Shown here: positions 8,086 to 17,033 of the stretch, one piece after another
Numbering within the stretch: the first letter of the stretch is position 1
Layout of the letters: every line of letters begins with the position of its first letter
NCBI RefSeq assembly: GCF_030388665.1
Contig: NZ_CP128846.1
Span: 4,600,501-4,664,500, forward strand
Source of the DNA: Streptomyces flavofungini
GTDB lineage: Bacteria > Actinomycetota > Actinomycetes > Streptomycetales > Streptomycetaceae
Length of the DNA stretch: 64,000 bases
Direction of reading: 5' to 3'
Made by a program: the position numbers and the translations under genes
Notes under the pieces: model-generated
The model's database searches: none
Seen by the model: the letters and a program-made list of their open reading frames with translations, nothing else
What the model was told of the DNA's origin: nothing

Positions 8086-9545
8086 ACAAGCCTCTGCGCC
8101 GCATCGCGATCTTCTGCGGCCTGCTCGTCCTCGCGCTGCTCGTCCGCGACAACTGGCTGCAGTACGTCAAGGCCGACCACCTCGCCGAGCACGAGATGAA
8201 CCGCCGCGTGCCCATCGAGCGGTACGCCCAGCCGCGCGGCGACATCATCGTCGACGGCAAGGCCATCACCGGCTCGCAGAAGGTCGACGGCGACGACTTC
8301 AAGTACAAGCGGACCTACAAGAACGGGCCCATGTGGTCGCCCGTGACCGGCTTCGCCTCGCAGCGCATCGGCGCCACCCAGATCGAGTCCATCGAGGACC
8401 GCATCCTCACCGGCAACGACGACCGGCTCTTCTTCCGCCGCAGCCTCGACATGCTGACCGGCAAGAAGAAGGAGGGCGGCAACGTCGTCACGACGCTCAA
8501 CCGGGACGCGCAGAAGGCCGCGTACAACGGCCTGAAGGGCCTCGGCAAGGGCGCGGTCGCCGCCATAGACCCCTCGACGGGCGCGATCCTCGCGCTGGCC
8601 TCGACGCCCTCGTACGACCCCTCGAAGTTCGCCGGCAACACCAACGCCGAGGCCGAGACCTTCGGGAAGCTCGACAAGGACCGCGACAAGCCGATGCTGA
8701 ACCGCGCGCTGCGCGAGACCTACCCGCCCGGCTCCACCTTCAAGGTGGTCACGGCCGCGGCGGCGATGGAGCACGGCCTGTACACGGAGCCAGACGAGAA
8801 GACGAAGTCCCCGCTGCCCTGGACGATGCCGAACACCACGACCGAGCTGAAGAACGAGGGCAACATCCCCTGCAAGAACGCCACGCTGCGCGAGGCGCTG
8901 CGGGTGTCCTGCAACACGGTCTTCGGCAAGATCGGCTCGGACCTCGGCAAGGACAAGATGCTGGAGACGGCCGAGAAGTTCGGCTTCAACGAGGAGCAGT
9001 TCGTCCCGGTCCGCTCCAACGCCTCCGTCTTCCCCGAGGAGATGGACAAGCCGCAGACCGCGCTGTCCTCCATCGGCCAGTTCGAGACCGCGGCGACGCC
9101 GCTGCAGATGGCGATGGTCACCTCCGCGATCGCCAATGACGGCACCCTGATGGAGCCGTACATGGTCAAGGAGCTCCAGGCGCCGAACCTCGACGTGATC
9201 GAGAAGCACTCGCCCAAGGAGATGAGCGAGCCGCTGTCCAAGGAGAACGCGCAGAAGCTCCAGGACATGATGCAGACCGTCGTGAACGAGGGCACGGGAA
9301 CCAAGGCCAAGATCCCGGGCGTCACAGTGGGCGGCAAGACCGGTACCGCGCAACACGGTCTGAACAACAGCAAGAACCCGTACGCCTGGTTCATCAGCTA
9401 CGCCAAGACCGACTCGGGCTCCCCGGTCGCCGTGGCCGTGGTCGTCGAGGACAGTGCCGCCAGCCGTGGCGACATCTCCGGTGGTGGGCTCGCGGCGCCG
9501 ATCGCGAGGGACGTGATGAAGGCGGTCATCGACAGCAAGAAGTGA
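8082..9545 (+). CDS. pbpA: PbpA: class B penicillin-binding protein
   Basis: A 487-residue transpeptidase with one N-terminal membrane anchor (residues about 5-22). The PBP dimer region contains PRGDIIVDG. The transpeptidase domain has the catalytic STFK motif (Ser about 218), SCN in RVSCNT, and KTG in VGGKTGTAQH. It crosslinks peptidoglycan outside the membrane and is the expected partner of the SEDS protein encoded just before it. The GTG start overlaps the rodA stop by 4 bases, implying translational coupling. The length is normal for actinobacterial PbpA. Confidence 0.94.
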   Translation: MNKPLRRIAIFCGLLVLALLVRDNWLQYVKADHLAEHEMNRRVPIERYAQPRGDIIVDGKAITGSQKVDGDDFKYKRTYKNGPMWSPVTGFASQRIGATQIESIEDRILTGNDDRLFFRRSLDMLTGKKKEGGNVVTTLNRDAQKAAYNGLKGLGKGAVAAIDPSTGAILALASTPSYDPSKFAGNTNAEAETFGKLDKDRDKPMLNRALRETYPPGSTFKVVTAAAAMEHGLYTEPDEKTKSPLPWTMPNTTTELKNEGNIPCKNATLREALRVSCNTVFGKIGSDLGKDKMLETAEKFGFNEEQFVPVRSNASVFPEEMDKPQTALSSIGQFETAATPLQMAMVTSAIANDGTLMEPYMVKELQAPNLDVIEKHSPKEMSEPLSKENAQKLQDMMQTVVNEGTGTKAKIPGVTVGGKTGTAQHGLNNSKNPYAWFISYAKTDSGSPVAVAVVVEDSAASRGDISGGGLAAPIARDVMKAVIDSKK

Positions 9546-9716
9546 CCCCTGTCACGACCCCTCCACATCGGTGCACGTTGCGATACCGGTCCTGTATCAG
9601 GTGACGGTTGCGACCGGGTCACGTCAGGCGAGCCGGGTACGGTATGCCCGGACAGCACACCGCCGGACCGCGCAACACGGTGCGGTCGGGACCGACGGAG
9701 AGGGCTGGGAATAGCT

Positions 9717-11759
9717 ATGGAAGAGCCGCGTCGCCTCGGCGGGCGGTATGAGCTGGGCCAGGTGCTCGGCCGCGGCGGGATGGCGGAGGTCTACCTCGCG
9801 CACGACACCCGCCTCGGCCGCACCGTGGCGGTGAAGACGCTGCGAGTCGACCTCGCCCGCGACCCGTCGTTCCAGGCCCGGTTCCGCCGTGAGGCCCAGT
9901 CGGCCGCCTCGCTCAACCATCCGGCGATCGTCGCGGTCTACGACACCGGCGAGGACTACGTCGACGGGGTCTCCATCCCGTACATCGTGATGGAGTACGT
10001 CGACGGCTCCACGCTGCGCGAGCTGCTGCACTCCGGGCGCAAGCTGCTGCCCGAGCGCGCCATGGAGATGACGATCGGCATCCTCCAGGCCCTGGAGTAC
10101 TCGCACCGCAACCAGATCGTCCACCGCGACATCAAGCCCGCGAACGTCATGCTGACGCGCAACGGCCAGGTCAAGGTCATGGACTTCGGCATCGCCCGTG
10201 CGATGGGCGAGTCCGGCATGACGATGACGCAGACCGCCGCGGTCATCGGCACCGCCCAGTACCTCTCCCCCGAGCAGGCCAAGGGCGAGCAGGTCGACGC
10301 GCGCTCGGACCTGTACTCGACGGGCTGCCTCCTCTACGAGCTGCTGACCGTCCGGCCGCCCTTCGTGGGCGACTCCCCGGTCGCGGTCGCGTACCAGCAC
10401 GTCCGCGAGGAGCCCCAGGCCCCCAGCGTCTTCGACAACGAGATCACGCCCGAGATGGACGCGATCGTCCTGAAGGCGCTCACCAAGGACCCGGACTACC
10501 GCTACCAGTCGGCCGACGAGATGCGCGCCGACATCGAGGCCTGCCTCGACGGCCAGCCCGTCGCGGCCACCGCCGCGATGGGCGCCGTCGGTTACGGCGG
10601 CCACCCGGACGACCAGGCCACGGCCATGCTCCGCCCGCAGCACGGCGGCCCCGGCCACGGCCAGACCTCGATGATGCCGCCGGTCAACCCGGACGACGGC
10701 TACGACGAGGGGGGACGGCGCGGCCGCGGCCAGAAGAAGAGCAACACCTCGACGATCCTCCTGGTCGCCGCGGGCGTGCTCGTCCTGGTGGGGGCGATCC
10801 TCATCGGGAAGTGGGCGTTCAGCGGCAGCAGCGGCAACAACGACACCGTCACGGTGCCGAACTTCGTCGGTACGAAGCTGTCCGACGCCCAGACCTCCGC
10901 GAAGAACGTCGACCTGACGATCAAGGTCTCCGAGCGCAAGCCCTGCGAGAAGTACCCCAAGGGGGAGATCTGCTCGCAGGACCCCGGCGCGGACTCCAAG
11001 GGCGAGAAGGGCGACACGATCAATGTGGTCGTGTCGACGGGGGCGCCGAAGGTGGCGGTTCCGAGTGTCATCGGCATGGACGTCGACGAAGCCACCGAGA
11101 AGCTGGAAGGCCCCAAGTACCGCTTCGTCGTCAAGACCAAGTCGGTGGAGTCCCCGGAGACCAAGGGCAGCGTACTCGAACAGGACCCGACGTCCGGCAC
11201 GGAGCGGCAGAAGGGCAGCACGATCACGCTGAGCGTGGCCAAGGAGAAGACCCAGACCCCGGTCCCGGATGTCTCGGGTCAGACCTGGGAAGCCGCGAAG
11301 AAGCAGCTTGAGGACAACGGCCTGAATCCGGTCCGCTCGGACGTCGAGAGCGACAGCGTCGAGGAGGGCAAGGTCATCCAGACCTCCCCGGCGTCCGGCA
11401 CCGAGGTCGACCCCGGCTCGACGGTGACCGTCCAGGTCGCCAAGAAGGCCAAGGAGGAGAAGCCGGAGGAGGCCACCGTCCCGACCGTCGGCGGCCAGAC
11501 CCTCGAGGACGCCCGTGACGCCATCGAGGACGCCGATCTCACCGTCGGCAACATCACGGGCCCGCAGGACGACGACGCCCGTGTGGTCCTCTCCACGCCG
11601 AGCGGCGGCCAGAAGGTCCCGTCCGGCACCGCGATCAACCTGGTGACCACCGGCGGCTCCGGCGGCGACCAGGGCAACGACAACGGCGGCGGCAACGGCA
11701 ACGGCGGCGGCGGCTTCATCGAGGGCGCCACCGGCTTCGGCCGGCACGGGCGGGACTGA
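9717..11759 (+). CDS. pknB: PknB: PASTA-domain Ser/Thr protein kinase
   Basis: A 680-residue receptor kinase. The kinase domain (about residues 10-275) has GRGGMAEVY, the ATP lysine K40 in VAVK, the catalytic D138 in HRDIKPAN, DFG, and an activation loop with Thr-rich MTMTQTAAVIGT. A transmembrane helix lies near 344-366. Four PASTA repeats (about 375-655) form the extracellular sensor, each opening with PNFVG, PSVIG, PDVSG or PTVGG-like motifs. A Gly/Asn-rich tail ends the protein. PASTA domains bind muropeptides or lipid II. A 171-base gap after pbpA may carry an extra promoter. Confidence 0.95.
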   Translation: MEEPRRLGGRYELGQVLGRGGMAEVYLAHDTRLGRTVAVKTLRVDLARDPSFQARFRREAQSAASLNHPAIVAVYDTGEDYVDGVSIPYIVMEYVDGSTLRELLHSGRKLLPERAMEMTIGILQALEYSHRNQIVHRDIKPANVMLTRNGQVKVMDFGIARAMGESGMTMTQTAAVIGTAQYLSPEQAKGEQVDARSDLYSTGCLLYELLTVRPPFVGDSPVAVAYQHVREEPQAPSVFDNEITPEMDAIVLKALTKDPDYRYQSADEMRADIEACLDGQPVAATAAMGAVGYGGHPDDQATAMLRPQHGGPGHGQTSMMPPVNPDDGYDEGGRRGRGQKKSNTSTILLVAAGVLVLVGAILIGKWAFSGSSGNNDTVTVPNFVGTKLSDAQTSAKNVDLTIKVSERKPCEKYPKGEICSQDPGADSKGEKGDTINVVVSTGAPKVAVPSVIGMDVDEATEKLEGPKYRFVVKTKSVESPETKGSVLEQDPTSGTERQKGSTITLSVAKEKTQTPVPDVSGQTWEAAKKQLEDNGLNPVRSDVESDSVEEGKVIQTSPASGTEVDPGSTVTVQVAKKAKEEKPEEATVPTVGGQTLEDARDAIEDADLTVGNITGPQDDDARVVLSTPSGGQKVPSGTAINLVTTGGSGGDQGNDNGGGNGNGGGGFIEGATGFGRHGRD

Positions 11760-11798
11760 CGCCTCCGGCGGTACAGCGGACGGCGGTACAGCGGACAA

Positions 11799-11840
11799 GG
11801 ACGAGGGCCCCGGCACCTTCTGGTGCCGGGGCCCTCGTCC
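11799..11840. terminator. bidirectional hairpin terminator between pknB and the sortase operon
   Basis: A perfect 19-bp inverted repeat, ggacgagggccccggcacc, with a TTCT loop lies between two convergent transcription units. It should stop both. A 14-bp direct repeat (ggcggtacagcgga) precedes it at 11767-11795. Confidence 0.85.
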
Positions 11841-11908
11841 GCGCTCCGGGTCGCGCCCTCGGCTGGTTCAAGCCCGTCGTCCGTGGCCGCCGGACGGGAC
11901 GTCCCGGA

Positions 11909-12676
11909 TCAGCTCAGCTCCCGCGGCGGCGTCCGCCTGTTGTCGACCTTCTCGACCCGCTCCAGCTTCCCCCACACCACATAGCGGTAGTTCGAGGTGA
12001 AGACAGGCGTGCACGTGGTGAGCGTGATGTAGCGGTCGGCCTTCTTCGCGCCCGATTCCTTCGGGATGGGGTCGAGGACGCGGACGTTGTACTTCGAGGT
12101 CTCGGGGAGGGTCTTGAAGACCTTGTAGACGTACCACTTGTCGCGGGACTCGAAGACGATCGGGTCGCCCTCGTCGATCTTGTCGATCTTGTGGAACTTC
12201 GCGCCGTGGCCGTCGCGGTGGGCGGCCAGGGTGAAGTTGCCCTTGTCGTCCTGCGGCAGGGCGGACTTGATGGGGTCCGTGTAGTAGCCGGCGACGCCGT
12301 GGTTGAGGGTCTTGGGGTTGGTGCCCTTGGTGACGAGGATTTCGCCGCCGCTCATCGAGGGCACGTGCAGGAAGCCGATGCCGTCCTTGGTGTCGATGGG
12401 GCCGGGACCCTTGGCCTCCCAGTGGTCGCGGACGCGGTTGCCCTGCTTCTTGGCCTCGCGGTCCGCTATGACGTTGGTCCACCACAGCGAGTACGCGACG
12501 AACAGGCCGAGGATCACGCCCGCGGTGATGAGGAGTTCGCCGAAGACACTGACCGCCGTCGCGATCCGGCCACGGCCGCGCTGCCGCGGCGCGGGCTTCG
12601 GCTCGGGCTGCGGCGCGGACTCCTCGGTCCGCTCCGAGGCCCGCCCCTGCTCGTCCTCTTCGGTGGTGGCTGCCAC
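11909..12676 (-). CDS. srtE2: class E sortase, SrtE2-like
   Basis: A 255-residue sortase. An acidic and Pro-rich cytoplasmic N terminus precedes a transmembrane helix at about 50-72 (ELLITAGVILGLFVAYSLWW). The catalytic domain has the His in LAAHRDGH, the Cys in TLTTCTP and the Arg in NYRYVVWGK. Class E sortases of actinobacteria cleave LAXTG signals; in S. coelicolor SrtE1 and SrtE2 anchor the long chaplins. Position next to pknB, beside a second similar sortase, supports the SrtE2 assignment. The GTG start at 12676 is 26 bases after the upstream sortase stop; an ATG extension to 12766 would overlap that gene. Confidence 0.85.
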   Translation of the reverse strand: MAATTEEDEQGRASERTEESAPQPEPKPAPRQRGRGRIATAVSVFGELLITAGVILGLFVAYSLWWTNVIADREAKKQGNRVRDHWEAKGPGPIDTKDGIGFLHVPSMSGGEILVTKGTNPKTLNHGVAGYYTDPIKSALPQDDKGNFTLAAHRDGHGAKFHKIDKIDEGDPIVFESRDKWYVYKVFKTLPETSKYNVRVLDPIPKESGAKKADRYITLTTCTPVFTSNYRYVVWGKLERVEKVDNRRTPPRELS

Positions 12677-12702
12677 TGCGTCTGCCCCGTCCGTCTCAGC
12701 TG

Positions 12703-13851
12703 CTAGTCGACCAACGCGGGTGGCTTGCCCTTGTCGCGTGGCCGGTCTTCGACCATCTTGCCCCACACGATCATTCGGTACTTACTCGTGAACTCGGGGG
12801 TACAGGTGGTCAGTGTGATGTAGCGGCCCGGTTTCGTGAAGCCGGAGCCGGGCGGCACCGGATCGAGGACCGCCGTGTTGCCGGGGCTGGTCTGCGGCAG
12901 GATGCTCGCCATCTTGTAGACGTAGTACTTGTTCTGCGTCTCGACGACGATCGGATCGCCCGGTTTGAGCCGGTTGATGTACCGGAACGGCTCGCCGTGC
13001 GTATTGCGGTGACCGGCGAGCGCGAAGTTGCCGGGGTTCGCGTCCGGCATCGGGGTCTTGGTGCCGCCCTTGTTGTAGTGGCCGACCATGCCCCGGTCGA
13101 GGACCTTGTGCTTGTCGATGCCCTCGGCGACCGGCGTGACGACGTCCAGCTTCGGGATGTGCAGCAGCGCGAAGCCCTGGCCGGGCTCGAAGGCCCCCGG
13201 CTTGCCCTTGCCCTTCGCCCAGTCCTCCTGGAGCTTGCGGGCGGCCGCGTCGGCCTGCTGCTGGGCTCTTATGTTCGTCCACCACAGCTGGTACGTGACG
13301 AAGAGGAGCATCAGGACGCCGATGGTGATGAAGAGTTCGCCGATGGCGCGGCTGGCCACGGTGGCCGGGCCCGGCTTCGCGGCACGGGCGGCGCGGCGGG
13401 CCTCGACGCGGGTGAGGGGGCGCTCCGCTTCGGCGGGGGGCGTGGCCGCGGCCGACCCGGACGCGGTGGCCGGGGGCTTCGTACCCCGACGGCCCTTGTG
13501 CTTGGCGGCCTTGCGGCGGGCGGCACGTCCACCTGTGGGCGGGGCGGTACCCGAGGTTGGGGCCGCACCCGAGGGTGAGGCGGCACCCGACGCACCGACT
13601 ATTCGGCGCGTGTCCGCCGTCCGCAGCCCGATGGTCTCGTCGTCGACCGGCACGGGCCCCTGCGGGGCGACCTCCACCTGCGGGACAGCCTCGGCCTGCG
13701 GAACGACCCCCACCTGCGGGTCGACCTCGGCCTGCGAGGCGCCCCCGCCCTGAGCAACCGCCTCCGCCTCCCCCGACAGCGACGCCACGCGGAACCACGG
13801 CGACGGATGCTCCCCCGCCCCGTCGGCGCCCCCGCGCGCCCCCGCGGTCAC
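12703..13851 (-). CDS. srtE1: class E sortase, SrtE1-like, with a long N-terminal extension
   Basis: A 382-residue protein. Residues 1-165 are low-complexity Pro/Ala/Gln/Glu and then Arg/Lys-rich, containing a repeated VDPQVGVVPQAEAVPQVEV stretch. A transmembrane helix lies near 180-200 (GELFITIGVLMLLFVTYQLWW). The sortase domain has LAGHRNTH, TLTTCTP and KYRMIVWGK. The GTG start overlaps the trpG stop (GTGA), so translation is coupled. Sequence and order suggest the SrtE1 equivalent that attaches long chaplins to peptidoglycan. The extended cytoplasmic tail is longer than the catalytic domain requires, and its role is unknown. Confidence 0.83.
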   Translation of the reverse strand: MTAGARGGADGAGEHPSPWFRVASLSGEAEAVAQGGGASQAEVDPQVGVVPQAEAVPQVEVAPQGPVPVDDETIGLRTADTRRIVGASGAASPSGAAPTSGTAPPTGGRAARRKAAKHKGRRGTKPPATASGSAAATPPAEAERPLTRVEARRAARAAKPGPATVASRAIGELFITIGVLMLLFVTYQLWWTNIRAQQQADAAARKLQEDWAKGKGKPGAFEPGQGFALLHIPKLDVVTPVAEGIDKHKVLDRGMVGHYNKGGTKTPMPDANPGNFALAGHRNTHGEPFRYINRLKPGDPIVVETQNKYYVYKMASILPQTSPGNTAVLDPVPPGSGFTKPGRYITLTTCTPEFTSKYRMIVWGKMVEDRPRDKGKPPALVD

Positions 13852-14498
13852 GCCGTAGCCCTGCCCACCACCGGCGCGAGCCCGCTCGACCGGGCGACGG
13901 CCCCGGTGTCCCCGCACTCCGCCAGCCAGTTGGCGAGCATGAGGTGGCCGTGTTCGGTGAGGACCGACTCGGGGTGGAACTGGACGCCCTCGACGGGCAG
14001 TTCGCGATGGCGCAGGCCCATGATGATGCCGTCGGCCGTGCGGGCGGTCACTTCCAGCTCGGCCGGGACGGTGGCGGGCTCGGCGGCAAGGGAGTGGTAG
14101 CGGGTGGCGGTGAAGGGGGACGGCAGGCCCGCGAAGACGCCCTTGCCCTCGTGCGTGACCGGCGAGGTCTTGCCGTGCAGGAGCTCCGGCGCCCGGTCCA
14201 CCACACCGCCGTACGCCACCGCCATGGACTGCATGCCGAGGCAGACGCCGAAGACGGGCACGCCGGCCGCGGCGCAGTGGCGCACCATGTCGACGCAGAC
14301 GCCCGCCTGCTCGGGCGTGCCGGGTCCCGGCGAGAGCAGGACGCCGTCGAAGCCGTCCTGGGCGTGCCGCAGCTCGACCTCGTCGTTGCGCAGGACCTCG
14401 CACTCGGCACCCAGCTGGTACAGGTACTGCACGAGGTTGAAGACGAAGCTGTCGTAGTTGTCGACGACGAGAATGCGGGCGTTCTTGCTGGAGCTCAC
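13848..14498 (-). CDS. trpG: TrpG/PabA-type glutamine amidotransferase
   Basis: A 216-residue class I glutamine amidotransferase. It has VVDNYDSF at the N terminus, LSPGPGTPEQAG, the nucleophile Cys in VFGVCLGMQ, and the catalytic His and Glu in VQFHPES. This is component II of anthranilate or aminodeoxychorismate synthase, which releases ammonia from glutamine for the chorismate-using partner. No component I gene is in the window, so the pathway cannot be decided. The GTG start overlaps the upstream small gene and the stop overlaps the sortase, placing it inside the sortase operon. Confidence 0.88.
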   Translation of the reverse strand: MSSSKNARILVVDNYDSFVFNLVQYLYQLGAECEVLRNDEVELRHAQDGFDGVLLSPGPGTPEQAGVCVDMVRHCAAAGVPVFGVCLGMQSMAVAYGGVVDRAPELLHGKTSPVTHEGKGVFAGLPSPFTATRYHSLAAEPATVPAELEVTARTADGIIMGLRHRELPVEGVQFHPESVLTEHGHLMLANWLAECGDTGAVARSSGLAPVVGRATA

Positions 14499-14656
14499 TG
14501 GCCGTCCACCGTCACATCGTTGAAGGGCAGCAGCGGCTCCGCCCAGGGGAAGACGTACTGGAACAGCACATAGACGACCGCGAGGACGAGCAGCAGCGAG
14601 AGCAGCGCCTTCACCCAAGTGTTCCCGGGCAGATGCCGCCAGATCCAGCCGTACAT
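14495..14656 (-). CDS. small membrane protein between sortase and trpG
   Basis: A 53-residue protein with one transmembrane segment (VKALLSLLLVLAVVYVLFQYV). It has a conserved-looking MYGWIWRHLPG N terminus and a short extracellular tail. The ATG at 14656 has GGAAGGGA about 6 bases upstream. Its stop overlaps the trpG start (GTGA). The function is unknown. Its place between sortase genes and its single helix would suit an accessory of the sortase or division machinery, which is inference only. Confidence 0.7.
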   Translation of the reverse strand: MYGWIWRHLPGNTWVKALLSLLLVLAVVYVLFQYVFPWAEPLLPFNDVTVDGQ

Positions 14657-14707
14657 GCCGTCCCTTCCGTCGTCCGGCGCCACAAGCCGTCGCCGTTCGG
14701 CACCAGA

Positions 14708-15403
14708 CTAACGGCGCAGCGCCTCCGGTTTCCCGGCCTCCACGGGCTGGGTGGCGTCGAGGTGGGCCCAGGCGATCAGGCGGTGGCTGTGGCCCCACTC
14801 GGGTTCACAGGTGGTGAGGGTGAGGTAGCGGCCGGGCTCGCGGTAGCCGGATTTGCGCGGGACGGGGTCGATGACACCGATGTCGGCGGGCAGGGTGCGG
14901 TACGGCCTCTTGTCGATGCGGTACGTGAACCAGGTCGTCCCGTCGGTCAGGACGACGGCGTCGCCGGGGCGCAGCTCGGGGAAGTCCTTGAAGGGGTCGC
15001 CGTAGGTGCGGCGATGCCCCGCGACGGCGAAATTTCCCTTCTGTCCGAGCTGGGCGGTGCGCGCGTAGTGGCCGAGGCCCTTCTTGAGGGTGCCGGTGGC
15101 GGTGCCCTGGAGCACGGGCTTGTTCCACGTGAAACCGAAGCGCGGGATGTACATCACGGCGAAGGGTTTGCCGTCCCGGTACGCGGCGGGCTCCGGCGGC
15201 GCGGCGTCCGCGCCCCGGCCCGAGCCCTGGGCTGCCACCGGCTGCCGCGCCCACTGGTCCTGAAGCTGGTCGATCTGGCTGTCCATCGCGCGGTCGGCCT
15301 TCACGCCGGTCCAGAACAGGACGTACACGACGAACAGCACGATCACGGTCCCGACGGTGACGCACAGTTCGCTGAGCGTCCTGACGATCACTCGCACCGG
15401 CAC
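14708..15403 (-). CDS. class E sortase (third copy)
   Basis: A 231-residue sortase. An N-terminal membrane anchor (about residues 10-32, ELCVTVGTVIVLFVVYVLFW) is followed by a domain with the His in VAGHRRTYG, the Cys in LTLTTCEPEWG and an Arg in HSHRLIAWAH. The catalytic Cys and Arg surroundings (CEPEWG, HSHRL) differ from the CTP and KYR/NYR pattern of the two sortases downstream, so it may have a different substrate. It starts 15 bases after the DUF881 gene and belongs to the same operon. Confidence 0.83.
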   Translation of the reverse strand: MPVRVIVRTLSELCVTVGTVIVLFVVYVLFWTGVKADRAMDSQIDQLQDQWARQPVAAQGSGRGADAAPPEPAAYRDGKPFAVMYIPRFGFTWNKPVLQGTATGTLKKGLGHYARTAQLGQKGNFAVAGHRRTYGDPFKDFPELRPGDAVVLTDGTTWFTYRIDKRPYRTLPADIGVIDPVPRKSGYREPGRYLTLTTCEPEWGHSHRLIAWAHLDATQPVEAGKPEALRR

Positions 15404-15418
15404 GGGGTCCCCCAGGGG

Positions 15419-16192
15419 CTACTGCTCCACAGGCTTCGCGTAGTGGAGATCCACTGTGCCCGAGTAGCCGGGAAGAGTCACCGCCCCGTCGTCGTCGACT
15501 TTCCAGCCGAGGCCGTAGGCGTTGACGTACAGCATGTAGTTCTGGATCTCCGGGGAGGCCGCGAGGGACTTCCTGAGCTTGTCCGGGTCGCCGACGGCCG
15601 TGACCTTGTACGGCGGTGAGTAGACGCGGCCCTGGAGGATCAGGGTGTTGCCGACGCAGCGGACGGCGCTGGTGGAGATCAGGCGCTGGTCCATGACCTT
15701 GATGCCCTCGGCGCCGCCCTGCCAGAGCGCGTTCACCACGGCCTGCAGGTCCTGCTGGTGGATGACCAGGTCGTTGGGTTGCGGCTCGGGGTAGCCGGGG
15801 AGCTTGGCGGTGGCGTCCGGCGGGGCGTCGGTGAGGGTGACCGTGACGGCGTCGCCGCTGAGCTTTCGGGTGCCGGCGTTCTTCTCCAGGGCCTTCAGGC
15901 GGGCGTCATCGGCCTTGCTGCCGGGGCTGTCGCGCTGGGCCAGGGAGTCGACGTCGCCGCGCAGGGAGCCGTTGGAATCCTCCAGGTCCTTGTTCTCGCG
16001 GCTGCGTTCCTGGATGAGGTCGGAGAGCTTCAACAGGGAGGCGTCGGTACGGATGTTGGTGCCCTTGGCCGTGTTGAAGCTGGTGACGAAGATGAGGCCG
16101 GCGAGGGCGAAGACAGCGATCGTGAGGAGCCGCACCGGGCGCCACCGGCGGCCTCGACCGGTGCCTCCGGGGAAGTCGGCAGAATTGCTCAA
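15419..16192 (-). CDS. DUF881 family membrane protein
   Basis: A 257-residue protein. A short Arg-rich cytoplasmic start, a transmembrane helix ([18 protein letters not shown], about residues 22-40), a coiled-coil stretch ([19 protein letters not shown], about 54-75) and a DUF881 fold with [19 protein letters not shown] follow in order. DUF881 proteins are common near actinobacterial division genes; their biochemical role is not established. The TTG start at 16192 is supported by GAAGGAG about 10 bases upstream. It opens the minus-strand operon that runs through the sortases. Confidence 0.85.
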   Translation of the reverse strand: MSNSADFPGGTGRGRRWRPVRLLTIAVFALAGLIFVTSFNTAKGTNIRTDASLLKLSDLIQERSRENKDLEDSNGSLRGDVDSLAQRDSPGSKADDARLKALEKNAGTRKLSGDAVTVTLTDAPPDATAKLPGYPEPQPNDLVIHQQDLQAVVNALWQGGAEGIKVMDQRLISTSAVRCVGNTLILQGRVYSPPYKVTAVGDPDKLRKSLAASPEIQNYMLYVNAYGLGWKVDDDGAVTLPGYSGTVDLHYAKPVEQ

Positions 16193-16340
16193 CGTACCCT
16201 TATCTCCTTCACCGCCGCGGAAGCACTACGCTAACGGACGCCCGGGGGAGGACTTCGCGCACCGTAGCGCCGAAGAACCAGCCCCGCGTCACACCCCGTT
16301 CCCTGCGCGGCCACGCAGCGCATCGACAGGAGAGACCCTC

Positions 16341-16595
16341 GTGCCGAAGTCACGTATCCGCAAGAAGGCAGACGACTACACGCCGCCGTCGAAGAAGGCG
16401 ACGAACATCAAGCTGACCAGCCGCAGCTGGGTGGCTCCGGTGATGCTGGCCATGTTCCTGATCGGCCTGGCCTGGATCGTCGTCTTCTACGTCACGGACG
16501 GAAAGCTGCCGATCGACCCGCTGGGCAACTGGAACATCGTCGTCGGCTTCGGCTTCATCGCGGCCGGGTTCGGCGTCTCCACGCAGTGGAAGTAA
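16341..16595 (+). CDS. crgA: CrgA: cell division protein
   Basis: An 84-residue protein starting [16 protein letters not shown], with two transmembrane helices (about residues 31-51 and 63-81) and the C-terminal GFGVSTQWK, as in CrgA. CrgA binds division proteins and, in Streptomyces, influences the timing of septation in aerial hyphae. The GTG is preceded by AGGAGAG. It is divergent from the DUF881/sortase operon, the usual arrangement. Confidence 0.93.
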   Translation: MPKSRIRKKADDYTPPSKKATNIKLTSRSWVAPVMLAMFLIGLAWIVVFYVTDGKLPIDPLGNWNIVVGFGFIAAGFGVSTQWK

Positions 16596-16682
16596 CGGTT
16601 CCACGCGGCTGAGGGCACGGCGGGCGGGCACATGTGTACCGCGGAAGCGGAAACGGAGCCCGTCCGCAAGCCGTGGCCTGAG

Positions 16683-16893
16683 TTATCCACAGCGCGAGCA
16701 TCGCCATCCACAGACCTGGGGAAAGGTCTGAAGATCTGTGGATAACTCTCAGAAGGTTGACGCCGGTGTGACTGGCCCACCGCCCCGCACCGGCCCGCGC
16801 ACCCCTTGCCCTGCCTGGGAAAACCCGGACCGGCGACACGCGGAACACCCGTTCCCCACTTCGTGCACAAGATCGGGCACAGACTGTGGACAA
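16683..16893. promoter_or_regulatory. cluster of DnaA boxes
   Basis: Three perfect DnaA-box sequences and one near match lie in 211 gene-free bases. TTATCCACA is at 16683-16691 on the plus strand. CCATCCACA is at 16704-16712. TTATCCACA is at 16737-16745 on the minus strand, and TTGTCCACA at 16885-16893 on the minus strand. The first three fall within 63 bases in inverted arrangement. No dnaA or dnaN gene is here, so this is not recognisably oriC; a DnaA-titrating or regulatory site is more likely. Confidence 0.75.
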
Positions 16894-16941
16894 CACGGGT
16901 GCGCACGCCGGTCCACGCACGTCACGCGGGGACCGGCCACC

Positions 16942-17033
16942 GCACATCGGGTGACCTGGGCACCTGACGCACATCGGGTGACCTGGGCCACCGCCACACC
17001 TCAGGCGCCCCTGGGCCACCGCCACACCTCAGG
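16942..17033. repeat. two nested tandem duplications between the DnaA boxes and the rhomboid gene
   Basis: The 20-bp string gcacatcgggtgacctgggc occurs at 16942-16961 and 16969-16988. A 24-bp string beginning cctgggccaccgcc occurs at 16982-17005 and 17010-17033. The second copy reaches into the last codons of the rhomboid gene. Confidence 0.8.

Noticed and set aside
12703..14403. Reading the SrtE1-like sortase as a 566-residue protein
   Set aside because: The extra N-terminal part lies out of frame within trpG and is Arg/Gly-rich shadow; the GTG in the GTGA overlap at 13851 is the natural start.
16683..16893. Calling the DnaA-box cluster oriC
   Set aside because: Too few boxes and neither dnaA nor dnaN alongside; Streptomyces oriC lies between those genes and has many more boxes.
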